From contig NZ_WWCN01000017.1 in NCBI RefSeq assembly GCF_009857445.1, positions 1 through 64,000 of the forward strand: a DNA stretch of 64,000 nucleotides. The letters run 5' to 3'. A model generated the notes under the pieces. That model searched no databases and had not been told where the DNA came from. It was given only the letters and a program-made list of their open reading frames with translations. This stretch comes from Duganella flavida (GTDB taxonomy: Bacteria; Pseudomonadota; Gammaproteobacteria; Burkholderiales; Burkholderiaceae_D). This document shows positions 8,041 to 15,603 of the stretch, piece after piece (within the stretch, counting starts at the first letter, position 1; each line of letters opens with the position of its first letter). Both the position numbers and the translations under genes were made by a program.

Positions 8041-9180
8041 ATGCAAGCAATTACCCATCCTCTCTCCGGCGCGCACGCCAACGCGGCGTATGCGCTCACC
8101 AGTTTTCATTTCGGCACGCCGGGCAGCGGCAAAAAGGTCTACATCCAGGGCTCGCTGCACGCCGATGAAGTGCCGGGCATGCTGGTGGCGCAATTCCTGC
8201 GCACCGAGCTGGTAGCGCTGGAAGCGGCCGGCAAGATCAGCGGCGAAATTATTCTGGTGCCGGCCGCCAATCCGATCGGGCTGGCGCAGGCGATCCACGG
8301 CGCCGCGTTCGGGCGTTTCGATTTGACCACCGGCGTGAATTTCAACCGCGCTTACAAGCACGTGGCCAACGATCTCAAGCAGTCGCTGGCCGGCAAGCTG
8401 GGGCAGGATGCGGCAGCCAATGTGGCGCTGATCCGCGCACACGCGCGCGCTTCGATTGCCGACTGGACGCCAGCCACCGATGCCGAAACGCTCAAGAAAA
8501 CCTTGATGAGCTTGGCGATCGACGCCGACATCGTGCTCGACCTGCATTGCGATAACGAGGCAGTGCTGCACATCTACGCCGGCACGCCGCTGGCGGCAGC
8601 GATTGCGCCGCTATCGGCGATTCTCGGTTCGCACGCCACGCTGCTGGCCTTCGAGGCGGGCGGTGAGCCGTTTGACGAAGCGTGCAGCCGCTTGTGGTGG
8701 GATCTCGATCAGCACTTCGCGCATCAGTTCCCGATTCCGCCGGCCTGTTTGTCGACCACGGTGGAGTTGCGCGGCGAACAGGAAGTCAGCTACGAGCTGG
8801 CGCGCAAAGATGCCGCCGGCCTGCTGCAGTTCCTGACGCTGCAAGGCCTGCTGCACGCGAACGACGCGGCAGCGCAGGCGGCAGCGGCGCTGCTGCCTGC
8901 GCCGCTGTGCGCGGCAACGCCACTGGAAGGCGTGGAGCCGCTGTATGCACCGCATGCCGGCATTCTGGTCTACACGCGCGAACTCGGTGCGCGCGTAGTG
9001 GCAGGCGATGCGATTGCCGATTTGATCGATCCGGTCAGCGGCGAGGTCACGGTACTGCGCGCGGCGGTGGACGGCGTGTTCTTTGCGCGCAGTGCGCACC
9101 GCCATGTGATACGCGGCATGAACGTCGGCAAAGTGGCCGGCGCCAAGGCTTATCGTGAGGGCGACCTGCTGAGCGCATAA
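8041..9180 (+). CDS. Succinylglutamate desuccinylase/aspartoacylase-family hydrolase, probable cyanophycin dipeptide hydrolase (CphZ-like)
   Basis: A 379-residue cytoplasmic zinc hydrolase of the M14-like AstE/AspA superfamily. The zinc ligands are visible as GSLHADE (His40, Glu43) and LDLHCDNE (His169). The NFNR motif is at 100-103, with a probable catalytic Glu242 in TTVELRGEQE. Published CphZ/AotO enzymes, which split beta-Asp-Arg into Asp and Arg, belong to this family and can cluster with cyanophycin genes; that is the best reading beside two cyanophycinases. A general aspartoacylase or N-acyl amino acid deacylase is the alternative. The stop is 2 bp from the next start, so the two genes are translationally coupled. 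The ribosome site is weak. Confidence 0.8.
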   Translation: MQAITHPLSGAHANAAYALTSFHFGTPGSGKKVYIQGSLHADEVPGMLVAQFLRTELVALEAAGKISGEIILVPAANPIGLAQAIHGAAFGRFDLTTGVNFNRAYKHVANDLKQSLAGKLGQDAAANVALIRAHARASIADWTPATDAETLKKTLMSLAIDADIVLDLHCDNEAVLHIYAGTPLAAAIAPLSAILGSHATLLAFEAGGEPFDEACSRLWWDLDQHFAHQFPIPPACLSTTVELRGEQEVSYELARKDAAGLLQFLTLQGLLHANDAAAQAAAALLPAPLCAATPLEGVEPLYAPHAGILVYTRELGARVVAGDAIADLIDPVSGEVTVLRAAVDGVFFARSAHRHVIRGMNVGKVAGAKAYREGDLLSA

Positions 9181-9182
9181 CT

Positions 9183-10589
9183 ATGACCAACAACGCCACC
9201 AAAAAATTCAAACTCCCGCATACTTTTGTCCTGCTGTTCATCATCCTGGCGCTGATTGCGACCGCCACCTGGCTGGTCCCCGGCGGCAAGTACGACACGC
9301 ATCTGGTCAACGGCAAGCAGCTGATTAATCCGGACAGCTTCCACTACATCGATAGCGCGCCGCAAGGACTGGTGTCCTTGATGAAGGCGCCGATCAAGGG
9401 CTTTGTCGAGGCAGCGCAGATCATCGGCTTTGTGCTGATCGTCGGCGGCGCATTTGCGGTGTTGCAGAAAACCGAGGCGATCGACTCGATGATCAAGTCG
9501 CTGGCCAAGGCGCACGAGAGTTCGGCCTTTATCCAGAAAGCGCTGATCCCGGTGTTCATTACGCTGTTCTCGATCGGCGGCGCGACCTTCGGCATGAACG
9601 AGGAGGCGATTCCGTTTATTTTGATTTTCGTGCCGCTGGCGCTGGCGCTGGGCTATGACACGGTGATTGGCGTGTCGATTCCTTTCCTCGGCTCGCAGGT
9701 GGGGTTTTCGGCGGCGTTCCTGAATCCGTTTAACGTCGGCATCGCGCAGGGTATTGCCGGCGTGCCGGTGTTTTCCGGCTGGGGCTATCGCTTGATCGTG
9801 TGGGTGCTGGCGACTACCGTTACCATCGTGTTCATGATGTGGTACGCGGCGCGCGTCAAGCGCGATCCGACCTTGAGCCCGACCTATGCGCTCGATCTGG
9901 AAAAACGCAAGGAGCTGCCGCCCGGCGGCGTGGCCGATTTCCACGGCATGACGGCGCGCCACAAACTGGTGCTGTGGATCTTCGCCGGCTCGCTGGCGAC
10001 CATGGTGTTCGGCGTGGTGCACTATGACTGGTATATCGATGAGATTGCAGCACTGTTCTTGTCGATGGCGATCGTGATTGGCTTGGTCGGCAAGCTCGAT
10101 TCGACCCAGATTGTGGAAGGCTTTATGCAAGGCGCGCGCGATCTGGTCGGCACGGCGCTGGTGATTGCGCTGGCGCGCGGCACGCTGGTGCTGGCGCGCG
10201 ATGCGCACATTATCGACACCATGCTGCATGCACTGATGCCGCTGGTGCAGTCGGTGCATCCGGTGTTCGCGGCGTGGAAGATGTTTGGCATCCAGACGGT
10301 GATCAATTTCTTCATCCACTCGGGTAGCGGACAGGCTGCGCTGACTATGCCGATCATGGCGCCGCTGGCCGATCTGGTGGGCGTGTCGCGCCAGACCGCA
10401 ATTCTGGCTTTCCAGTTCGGCGAGTTCACCACGCCGATGATCCCGACCTCCGGCATCACGGTCGGCGTGCTGGCGTTGGCGCGCATTCCGTGGATTACCT
10501 GGGCCAAGTGGATGATTCCGCTACAGCTGATTTACGCGGTGCTGGCATTGGCGCTGCTGGTGCCGCCCTGCCTGATGAACTGGCAGTAA
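9183..10589 (+). CDS. YfcC-family membrane transporter
   Basis: A 468-residue integral membrane protein with about a dozen hydrophobic segments. It starts KLPHTFVLLFIILALIATATWLVPGG, typical of the YfcC/DcuC-like (PF03606) carriers related to arginine/ornithine and C4-dicarboxylate exchangers. Conserved loops include GGATFGMNEEAIPF and HSGSGQAALTMPIM. It begins 2 bp after the CphZ-like gene, so it probably carries that enzyme's substrate or product. Beta-Asp-Arg dipeptide, arginine or an exchange product such as ornithine are the candidates. The direction of transport cannot be read from sequence. The gene ends 1 bp from the convergent stop of the RHH/RAMA-like gene, leaving no room for a terminator. 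Confidence 0.82.
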   Translation: MTNNATKKFKLPHTFVLLFIILALIATATWLVPGGKYDTHLVNGKQLINPDSFHYIDSAPQGLVSLMKAPIKGFVEAAQIIGFVLIVGGAFAVLQKTEAIDSMIKSLAKAHESSAFIQKALIPVFITLFSIGGATFGMNEEAIPFILIFVPLALALGYDTVIGVSIPFLGSQVGFSAAFLNPFNVGIAQGIAGVPVFSGWGYRLIVWVLATTVTIVFMMWYAARVKRDPTLSPTYALDLEKRKELPPGGVADFHGMTARHKLVLWIFAGSLATMVFGVVHYDWYIDEIAALFLSMAIVIGLVGKLDSTQIVEGFMQGARDLVGTALVIALARGTLVLARDAHIIDTMLHALMPLVQSVHPVFAAWKMFGIQTVINFFIHSGSGQAALTMPIMAPLADLVGVSRQTAILAFQFGEFTTPMIPTSGITVGVLALARIPWITWAKWMIPLQLIYAVLALALLVPPCLMNWQ

Positions 10590-10590
10590 A

Positions 10591-11055
10591 TTAGTCCAGC
10601 CGCCGGCGCTTGTGGCGGCGGCGTTCAATCGCAGGTCGGCGCGGGTTGGCCGCTTCTCCCGTGCGCCAATCGCCGGCGCGCATCCAGCCTTCGTTGTAGT
10701 CGCGCTGGATCCAGATGTCGCGCCACGCATTGCGCACGCAGCCGCATACGTCGTTGGCCCAGCCGCGCGGCGTGACGATGTTTCCTTCGGCGATCAGCAA
10801 GTCGCCTTCCACTTGGGCGTAGTGGCTGGTGTAGCCGTGGTTGATGCGCAAACGCGTGCCATGCGGCAGGAACAGATTTTTCCATTGGTAGCCGCGTTCG
10901 ACCGGCCGGCCACGGTTGCGCGCCAGCCATTCCTTGATGGCGACGGTGGCAATGTCACCGGGATCGCGCGGGTCACGCTGCGTCCACAACATGTCGCGCA
11001 AGGAGGCATATACATGGGCCTTCACTTCCACACTGACTGCCTCGTTTTGTCTCAT
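10591..11055 (-). CDS. RHH/RAMA-like putative DNA-binding protein, copy A
   Basis: A 154-residue protein, clearly paralogous to the product of 31843-32283 (shared blocks GYQWK.LFLPHGT.LRI, GDLLIA.G.IVTP and VRNAWRDI). The N-terminal 50 residues (strand SVEVKA, helix YASLRDML, helix IATVAIKEWLARN) have the spacing of a ribbon-helix-helix fold. The rest resembles RAMA/DUF4357 modules (a strand pair, then a TP..WA..V...RNAW.D motif). The C-terminus is Arg/Lys-rich. I chose the ATG at 11055 by alignment with copy B and the GGGAGAAGG site; longer starts exist at 11070 and 11130. The first codons lie inside an operator-like repeat arm. Function is inferred: an autoregulatory DNA-binding protein. 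Confidence 0.7.
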   Translation of the reverse strand: MRQNEAVSVEVKAHVYASLRDMLWTQRDPRDPGDIATVAIKEWLARNRGRPVERGYQWKNLFLPHGTRLRINHGYTSHYAQVEGDLLIAEGNIVTPRGWANDVCGCVRNAWRDIWIQRDYNEGWMRAGDWRTGEAANPRRPAIERRRHKRRRLD

Positions 11056-11172
11056 TTTGCCTTCTCCCATGCCTCGTTCTTTATTGTTAGACCGCCCTCT
11101 CCCTAGGGAAGTTCCAGCTGGCGTGCACAAAACGAGGCATTAGACGAGGCAAAACGAGACAAAACGAGGCAC
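11038..11172 (-). promoter_or_regulatory. ECF-type promoter between mirror-image four-unit repeat arms (locus A)
   Basis: The left arm (from 11038) carries units starting at 11039 (GCCTCG), 11049 (GTCTCA), 11059 (GCCTTC) and 11071 (GCCTCG). The right arm is its inverse, with CGAGGC/CGAGAC units starting at 11133, 11145, 11155 and 11165. Arm similarity is about 38 of 46 bases. Between them on the minus strand is GGAACTT (11115-11109), a 15-bp spacer and GGTCTAAC (11093-11086), an RpoE/ECF-like promoter. The left arm covers the 5' leader and the first codons of copy A. The layout matches locus B almost base for base in geometry. Confidence 0.7.
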
Positions 11173-11209
11173 TGACTCGGGAATAGCAACCGTGTGTATA
11201 TACCCGACA

Positions 11210-11635
11210 TCAGTTGGCGTAAATATTGGGGAGATAGCGTTCCATCAGGGCGGCCGGACGCGAGGGTGGGGTGAAGCCGTAGCGAGCGTAGAGTTCGTGG
11301 GCGTCGCTGGTGGCCAGCATGAAGCGGCGCAGGCCTTGCAAGTCCGGATGTTCGAGCACCGCCTCCAGCAGCACCTTGCAGATGCCCTGCCCGCGCCAGT
11401 GCTCCACCACAAACACATCGGCCAGATAGGCAAAAGTGGCGCAATCGGTGGTCACGCGCGCAAACGCCACTTGCTTGCCCTCCAAATACGCGCCGAAACA
11501 CAGCGAATTATCGATGGCCCGTTCCATCACCGGCAGCGGAATCCCGATCGCCCAGGTCGAGCGCTCGCTGAGGAACTGATGAATCAATAGCACGTCGAGT
11601 GCCGTTTTATCCGTGCTGATGTGCAAAGTCGCCAT
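11210..11635 (-). CDS. GNAT-family N-acetyltransferase
   Basis: A 141-residue acetyltransferase with the GNAT acetyl-CoA loop in LADVFVVEHWRGQGICKVLLEAV, followed by the C-terminal RYGFTPPSRP segment common in YjdJ/PanZ-like small GNATs. It is cytoplasmic; substrate unknown. The ATG at 11635 (MATLHIST) is favoured over an in-frame TTG 15 bases upstream; GGAAAA precedes it. The gene is divergent from argH across a 95-bp gap. Its 3' end lies 37 bp from the repeat arm of locus A. Confidence 0.8.
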   Translation of the reverse strand: MATLHISTDKTALDVLLIHQFLSERSTWAIGIPLPVMERAIDNSLCFGAYLEGKQVAFARVTTDCATFAYLADVFVVEHWRGQGICKVLLEAVLEHPDLQGLRRFMLATSDAHELYARYGFTPPSRPAALMERYLPNIYAN

Positions 11636-11660
11636 GTTTTCCGTGATCAAATAGACAAGG

Positions 11661-11694
11661 TTGACGTATTTTAGAGCAGCTTGCGGTTTATAAT
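11661..11694 (+). promoter_or_regulatory. Candidate argH promoter
   Basis: A perfect TATAAT (11689-11694) lies 37 bp before the argH start. The only good -35 hexamer, TTGACG (11661-11666), is 22 bp away, too far for a standard pair. The -10 is probably used with a weak -35 or an activator. Confidence 0.4.
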
Positions 11695-11730
11695 CGCTGT
11701 TGATCCTACGCGCACTTCCTACTTTTGACT

Positions 11731-13128
11731 ATGACTTCACAATTCTCCAAAAAGGCCGAAGCCTGGTCGGCCCGCTTCAGCGAGCCCGTCTCGGACCTCG
11801 TCAAACGCTACACCGCTTCCGTATTCTTCGACAAGCGCCTGGCCAAGGCCGACATCCAGGGCTCACTGGCCCACGCCGAAATGCTGGCCGCCCAAGGCAT
11901 CATCAGCGCGCATGACCGCGCCGAGATCGAACGCGGCATGGCGCAAATCAGCGCCGAAATCGATGCCGGCAGCTTCGAGTGGCTGCTCGACCTGGAAGAC
12001 GTCCACCTGAATATTGAAAAACGCCTGACCGAGCTGGTCGGCGATGCCGGCAAGCGCCTGCACACCGGCCGTTCGCGCAACGACCAGGTAGCGACCGATA
12101 TCCGCCTGTACGTGCGCTCGGCCATCGACGACGTGCTGCAACTGCTGCACGCCCTGCGCAGCGCCCTGACCGACCTGGCCGAAAAGAACGCCGACACCAT
12201 CCTGCCCGGCTTCACCCACATGCAAGTGGCGCAGCCGATCACCTTCGGCCACCACATGCTGGCCTACGTGGAAATGTTCGGCCGCGACGCCGAGCGCATG
12301 GCCGACGCCCGCAAGCGCGTCAACCGCCTGCCGCTGGGCGCGGCCGCACTGGCCGGCACCACCTTCCCGATCGACCGCGTGCGCGTGGCCAAGACCCTCG
12401 GCTTCGACGACGTCTGCCACAACTCGCTGGACGCCGTCTCCGACCGCGACTTCGCGATTGAATTCACCGCCGCCGCCTCGCTGGTGATGATGCACGTGTC
12501 GCGCATGTCGGAAGAGCTGATCATCTGGATGAGCCCGCGCGTCGGCTTCATCGACATTGCCGACCGCTTCTGCACCGGCTCGTCGATCATGCCGCAAAAG
12601 AAAAACCCGGACGTGCCGGAACTGGCGCGCGGCAAGACCGGCCGCGTGTTCGGCCACCTGATGGGCCTGTTGACCCTGATGAAAGGCCAGCCGCTGGCCT
12701 ACAACAAGGACAACCAGGAAGACAAGGAACCGCTGTTCGACACGGTCGACACCCTGGTCGACACCCTGCGCATCTTTGCCGACATGGCCGGCGGCATCAG
12801 CGTCAAGCCAGAGAATATGCGCGCCGCCGCGCTGCAAGGCTACGCCACCGCCACCGATTTGGCCGACTACCTGGTCAAGAAAGGCCTGCCCTTCCGTGAC
12901 GCCCACGAAGCCGTGGCACACGCCGTACGCGCCTGCGACGACCTGAAGATCGACCTGGCCGAGATGACGCTGGAGCAGCTGCGCGCCTTCTCGACCCTGA
13001 TCGAGGATGACGTGTTTGCCGTGCTGACCTTGGAAGGCTCGGTTGCCGCCCGCGACCACGTCGGCGGCACCGCGCCGCACCAGGTAAGACTAGCCATCGC
13101 CCGCGTGCGTTCCCAGCTCGCGCCATAA
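11731..13128 (+). CDS. argH: Argininosuccinate lyase
   Basis: A 465-residue cytoplasmic enzyme that splits argininosuccinate to arginine and fumarate, the last step of arginine synthesis. The fumarase/aspartase-superfamily signature GSSIMPQKKNPD is present, as are HTGRSRNDQVATD and TFPIDRVRVAK. The length is normal for ArgH. The ATG at 11731 is used rather than the TTG two codons upstream. It is monocistronic, with a TATAAT box upstream and a REP-like element just past the stop. Its closeness to cyanophycin genes may be chance, since ArgH makes arginine rather than degrading it. Confidence 0.97.
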   Translation: MTSQFSKKAEAWSARFSEPVSDLVKRYTASVFFDKRLAKADIQGSLAHAEMLAAQGIISAHDRAEIERGMAQISAEIDAGSFEWLLDLEDVHLNIEKRLTELVGDAGKRLHTGRSRNDQVATDIRLYVRSAIDDVLQLLHALRSALTDLAEKNADTILPGFTHMQVAQPITFGHHMLAYVEMFGRDAERMADARKRVNRLPLGAAALAGTTFPIDRVRVAKTLGFDDVCHNSLDAVSDRDFAIEFTAAASLVMMHVSRMSEELIIWMSPRVGFIDIADRFCTGSSIMPQKKNPDVPELARGKTGRVFGHLMGLLTLMKGQPLAYNKDNQEDKEPLFDTVDTLVDTLRIFADMAGGISVKPENMRAAALQGYATATDLADYLVKKGLPFRDAHEAVAHAVRACDDLKIDLAEMTLEQLRAFSTLIEDDVFAVLTLEGSVAARDHVGGTAPHQVRLAIARVRSQLAP

Positions 13129-13129
13129 C

Positions 13130-13202
13130 CGTCGCTCCCGCGCAGGCGGGAGCCCATAGAACGCCGGCTCAGCATGGATCCCCGCGTGCGCGGGGATGAC
13201 GC
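13130..13202. repeat. REP-like composite palindrome
   Basis: Forward unit CGTCGCTCCCGCGCAGGCGG continues into GAGCCCATA. The inverted unit CTCAGCATGGATCCCCGCGT continues into GCGCGGGGATGACG. It has the same two-unit layout as 2181-2262 and sits 2 bp after the argH stop, where it may also act as a transcript-end hairpin. Confidence 0.7.
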
Positions 13203-13293
13203 TGCCGCTACGCGACGTGGCGACTGTTTGATCTGGCGCAGTACCGCCCGTCGCCATCGTTCTAGCGTGAAGTCCTCTACCACGGAGGATGAC

Positions 13294-15555
13294 ATGAACC
13301 CACGCACACTCTTACTTGCCGCCTGCAGCGCCCTGTCCCTGCACGCCCACGCCGCAGCGCAGCTGATGTCGGCCCCGATCACCGTCGCCACGCCGCAGGA
13401 CAGTGCCAGCCTGGTGGCGCGCCTGAACGCGCTCGAAGCGCGCCCCGGCCTGACGCCCGACTACAGCTTCCGCATCAGCAGCCAGCATCCCGGCGTCACC
13501 GGCCAGAAAATCACCCGCGCCCAGCATACCTACAAAGGCTTGCGCGTATTCGGCTCAGAATCGGTGGTGGTGACCAATGCCGCCGGCGACATCGTCAGCG
13601 TGTCCGCCGCCGACCGCCGCCCCGGCCTGCAAGCGCAAGCGGCCACGCCCAACCCGCCGCTGCCGGCCGATCTCACGCCCACGCTCAGCACCGACGCCGC
13701 CATCGCCGCCGCTGTGCAAGCCGTGGCGCCCGGCGCCACCCACCGCTGGCCGCCCAGCGCCGAACTGCTGATCTACCCGCTGATGAAAAGCGCCCGCAGC
13801 GCCGCCGCTGCGGGCAAGCCCGACAGCCAGCTCAACGCCCTCGACCTCGAAGACGTGGTAGACCACTACACGCTGGCCTACCTGGTGCAGCTGCGCATGG
13901 CCCTGAACGGCAAGCTGGTCTACTACGACGTGGTGGTCGACGCCAAAACCGGCGCCATCCTCAAGCAATGGCCCGCGCTGCAAACCGTCACCGGCATCGG
14001 CCACAGCCAGTACAACGGCCAGGTGCCGATCAGCACCTCGGCCATTGCCAGCGGCTTCCAGATGCTCGACAGCGCGCGCGGTACGGGCGGCAAATACGGC
14101 GGCATGGCCATCACCAACGCCAACCACAGCTCGCCCAACAATCCCGATCCCGGCAGCATCTACACCAACCCCAGCAACACCTGGGGCGACGGCTTGCAAT
14201 ACAACGGCGGCAGCACCACCAATGCCAACGGCCAGACCGCCGCCGTCAACGCGCTATGGGGCTTGATGAACACCTACGACACCAACAAGAACGTGCTGGG
14301 CTGGCAGTCGCTGGATGGCAACAACAGCGCCACCTACATCGCCGCCCACGTCGGCACCAGCTACGACAATGCCTTCTACGACGACAGCTGCAAATGCATG
14401 TACATCGGCGACGGCAACAGCTTCCTCAGCCTGGGTGCAATCGACGTCATCGGCCACGAAATGTCGCACGGCGTGACCGCCGCCACCGCCGACCTCACCT
14501 ACGCCGGCGAATCGGGCGGCCTGAACGAATCGAACTCCGACATCGGCGGCGAAATGGTGGAAGCCTACGCCCGCAACGGCGGCAGCGGCAACGTGGTCCC
14601 CGCCAGCGGCAACGACTGGATGATTGGCAAGGACATCAGCAAGAGCGGCCAGCCGCTGCGCTGGATGGTCAAGCCCAGCAAGGACGGCCACAGCCCGGAC
14701 GCCTGGAGCAGCACGCTGAAAAACCTCGACGTCCATTATTCGAGCGGCCCCAACAACCGGATGTACTACTTCCTGTCGCAGGGCTCCAGCGCCGACCCGG
14801 CCAGCGACAGCTACAGCGCCTACCTGACGCGCACGCCGGCCGCCATGAGCGGCATTGGCAACGACAAGGCGTATCGCATCTGGTTCAAGGCGCTGACCAC
14901 CAAGTTCACCTCCGCCACCAACTACGCCGACGCCCGCAACAAAGTGCTGCTGGCGGCGCAGGAGTTGTACGGCGCCACCTCGAAAGAAGCGATTGCCGTG
15001 CAGCGCGCCTACGCCGCCATCAACGTCGGCACCGACATGGATGAAGCGAGCGGCGGTGGCGGTGGCGGCGGTGACGGCGGCGGCGAGCCGGCCGAGCGCA
15101 TCGTCAACGGCGGCTTTGAAAACGGCGCCACCGGCTGGAGCGGCAGCACCTTCGTGATCGGCGCCCATCCGGCGCAAGCGCCTTACGAAGGCACGCGCTA
15201 CGCCTGGCTGGGCGGCAACGGCCGGCGCGCCAGCGAGACGCTGACCCAGCGCATCACCATCCCCGCCAGCGCCACCAGCGCGCAACTGAGCTTCGCGCTG
15301 CACATCGACACCGACGAAACCAGCAACACCGTGTACGACACCCTGACCGTCACGCTACGCGCCGCAACCGGCGGTGCGGTCCTCGCCACATTGGCCACCT
15401 ACACCAACCTGACACCCGCCGACGGCTACCAGATCCGCAGCTTCGACCTGCTGCCATTCAAAGGCCAGAACATCATCCTGTCGTTCGCCATGCGCGAGGA
15501 CCGTTCGCAGCAGACATCCTTCGTGCTGGACAAGGTCAGCCTGCGCACAAACTGA
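13294..15555 (+). CDS. Secreted M4 (thermolysin-like) metalloprotease
   Basis: A 753-residue preproenzyme. In order: signal peptide (MNPRTLLLAACSALSLHAHAAA), an FTP/PepSY-type propeptide (about 25-230), the M4 catalytic domain with zinc site GHEMSHGVTAATADLTY (His388) and the third ligand in GGLNESNSDI, the M4 C-terminal domain (NNRMYYFLSQG, YADARNKVLLAA), a glycine-rich linker (GGGGGGGDGGGEPAE), and a C-terminal beta-sandwich of about 150 residues beginning IVNGGFENGATGWSG. The tail resembles pre-peptidase or carbohydrate-binding-like modules and may aid secretion or substrate binding. The start is set by GGAGG upstream. It should be an extracellular neutral protease with autoprocessing. Confidence 0.93.
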   Translation: MNPRTLLLAACSALSLHAHAAAQLMSAPITVATPQDSASLVARLNALEARPGLTPDYSFRISSQHPGVTGQKITRAQHTYKGLRVFGSESVVVTNAAGDIVSVSAADRRPGLQAQAATPNPPLPADLTPTLSTDAAIAAAVQAVAPGATHRWPPSAELLIYPLMKSARSAAAAGKPDSQLNALDLEDVVDHYTLAYLVQLRMALNGKLVYYDVVVDAKTGAILKQWPALQTVTGIGHSQYNGQVPISTSAIASGFQMLDSARGTGGKYGGMAITNANHSSPNNPDPGSIYTNPSNTWGDGLQYNGGSTTNANGQTAAVNALWGLMNTYDTNKNVLGWQSLDGNNSATYIAAHVGTSYDNAFYDDSCKCMYIGDGNSFLSLGAIDVIGHEMSHGVTAATADLTYAGESGGLNESNSDIGGEMVEAYARNGGSGNVVPASGNDWMIGKDISKSGQPLRWMVKPSKDGHSPDAWSSTLKNLDVHYSSGPNNRMYYFLSQGSSADPASDSYSAYLTRTPAAMSGIGNDKAYRIWFKALTTKFTSATNYADARNKVLLAAQELYGATSKEAIAVQRAYAAINVGTDMDEASGGGGGGGDGGGEPAERIVNGGFENGATGWSGSTFVIGAHPAQAPYEGTRYAWLGGNGRRASETLTQRITIPASATSAQLSFALHIDTDETSNTVYDTLTVTLRAATGGAVLATLATYTNLTPADGYQIRSFDLLPFKGQNIILSFAMREDRSQQTSFVLDKVSLRTN

Positions 15556-15603
15556 TATCATCGTGGGCTAGCGCGAACAGGCGCCACCATCAGGGATATA
15601 AAA

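Noticed and set aside
11103..11501. 132-codon minus-strand frame running from the GNAT gene into the repeat arms
   Set aside because: Wrong frame for the GNAT motifs and it crosses the operator region. It is a shadow frame.
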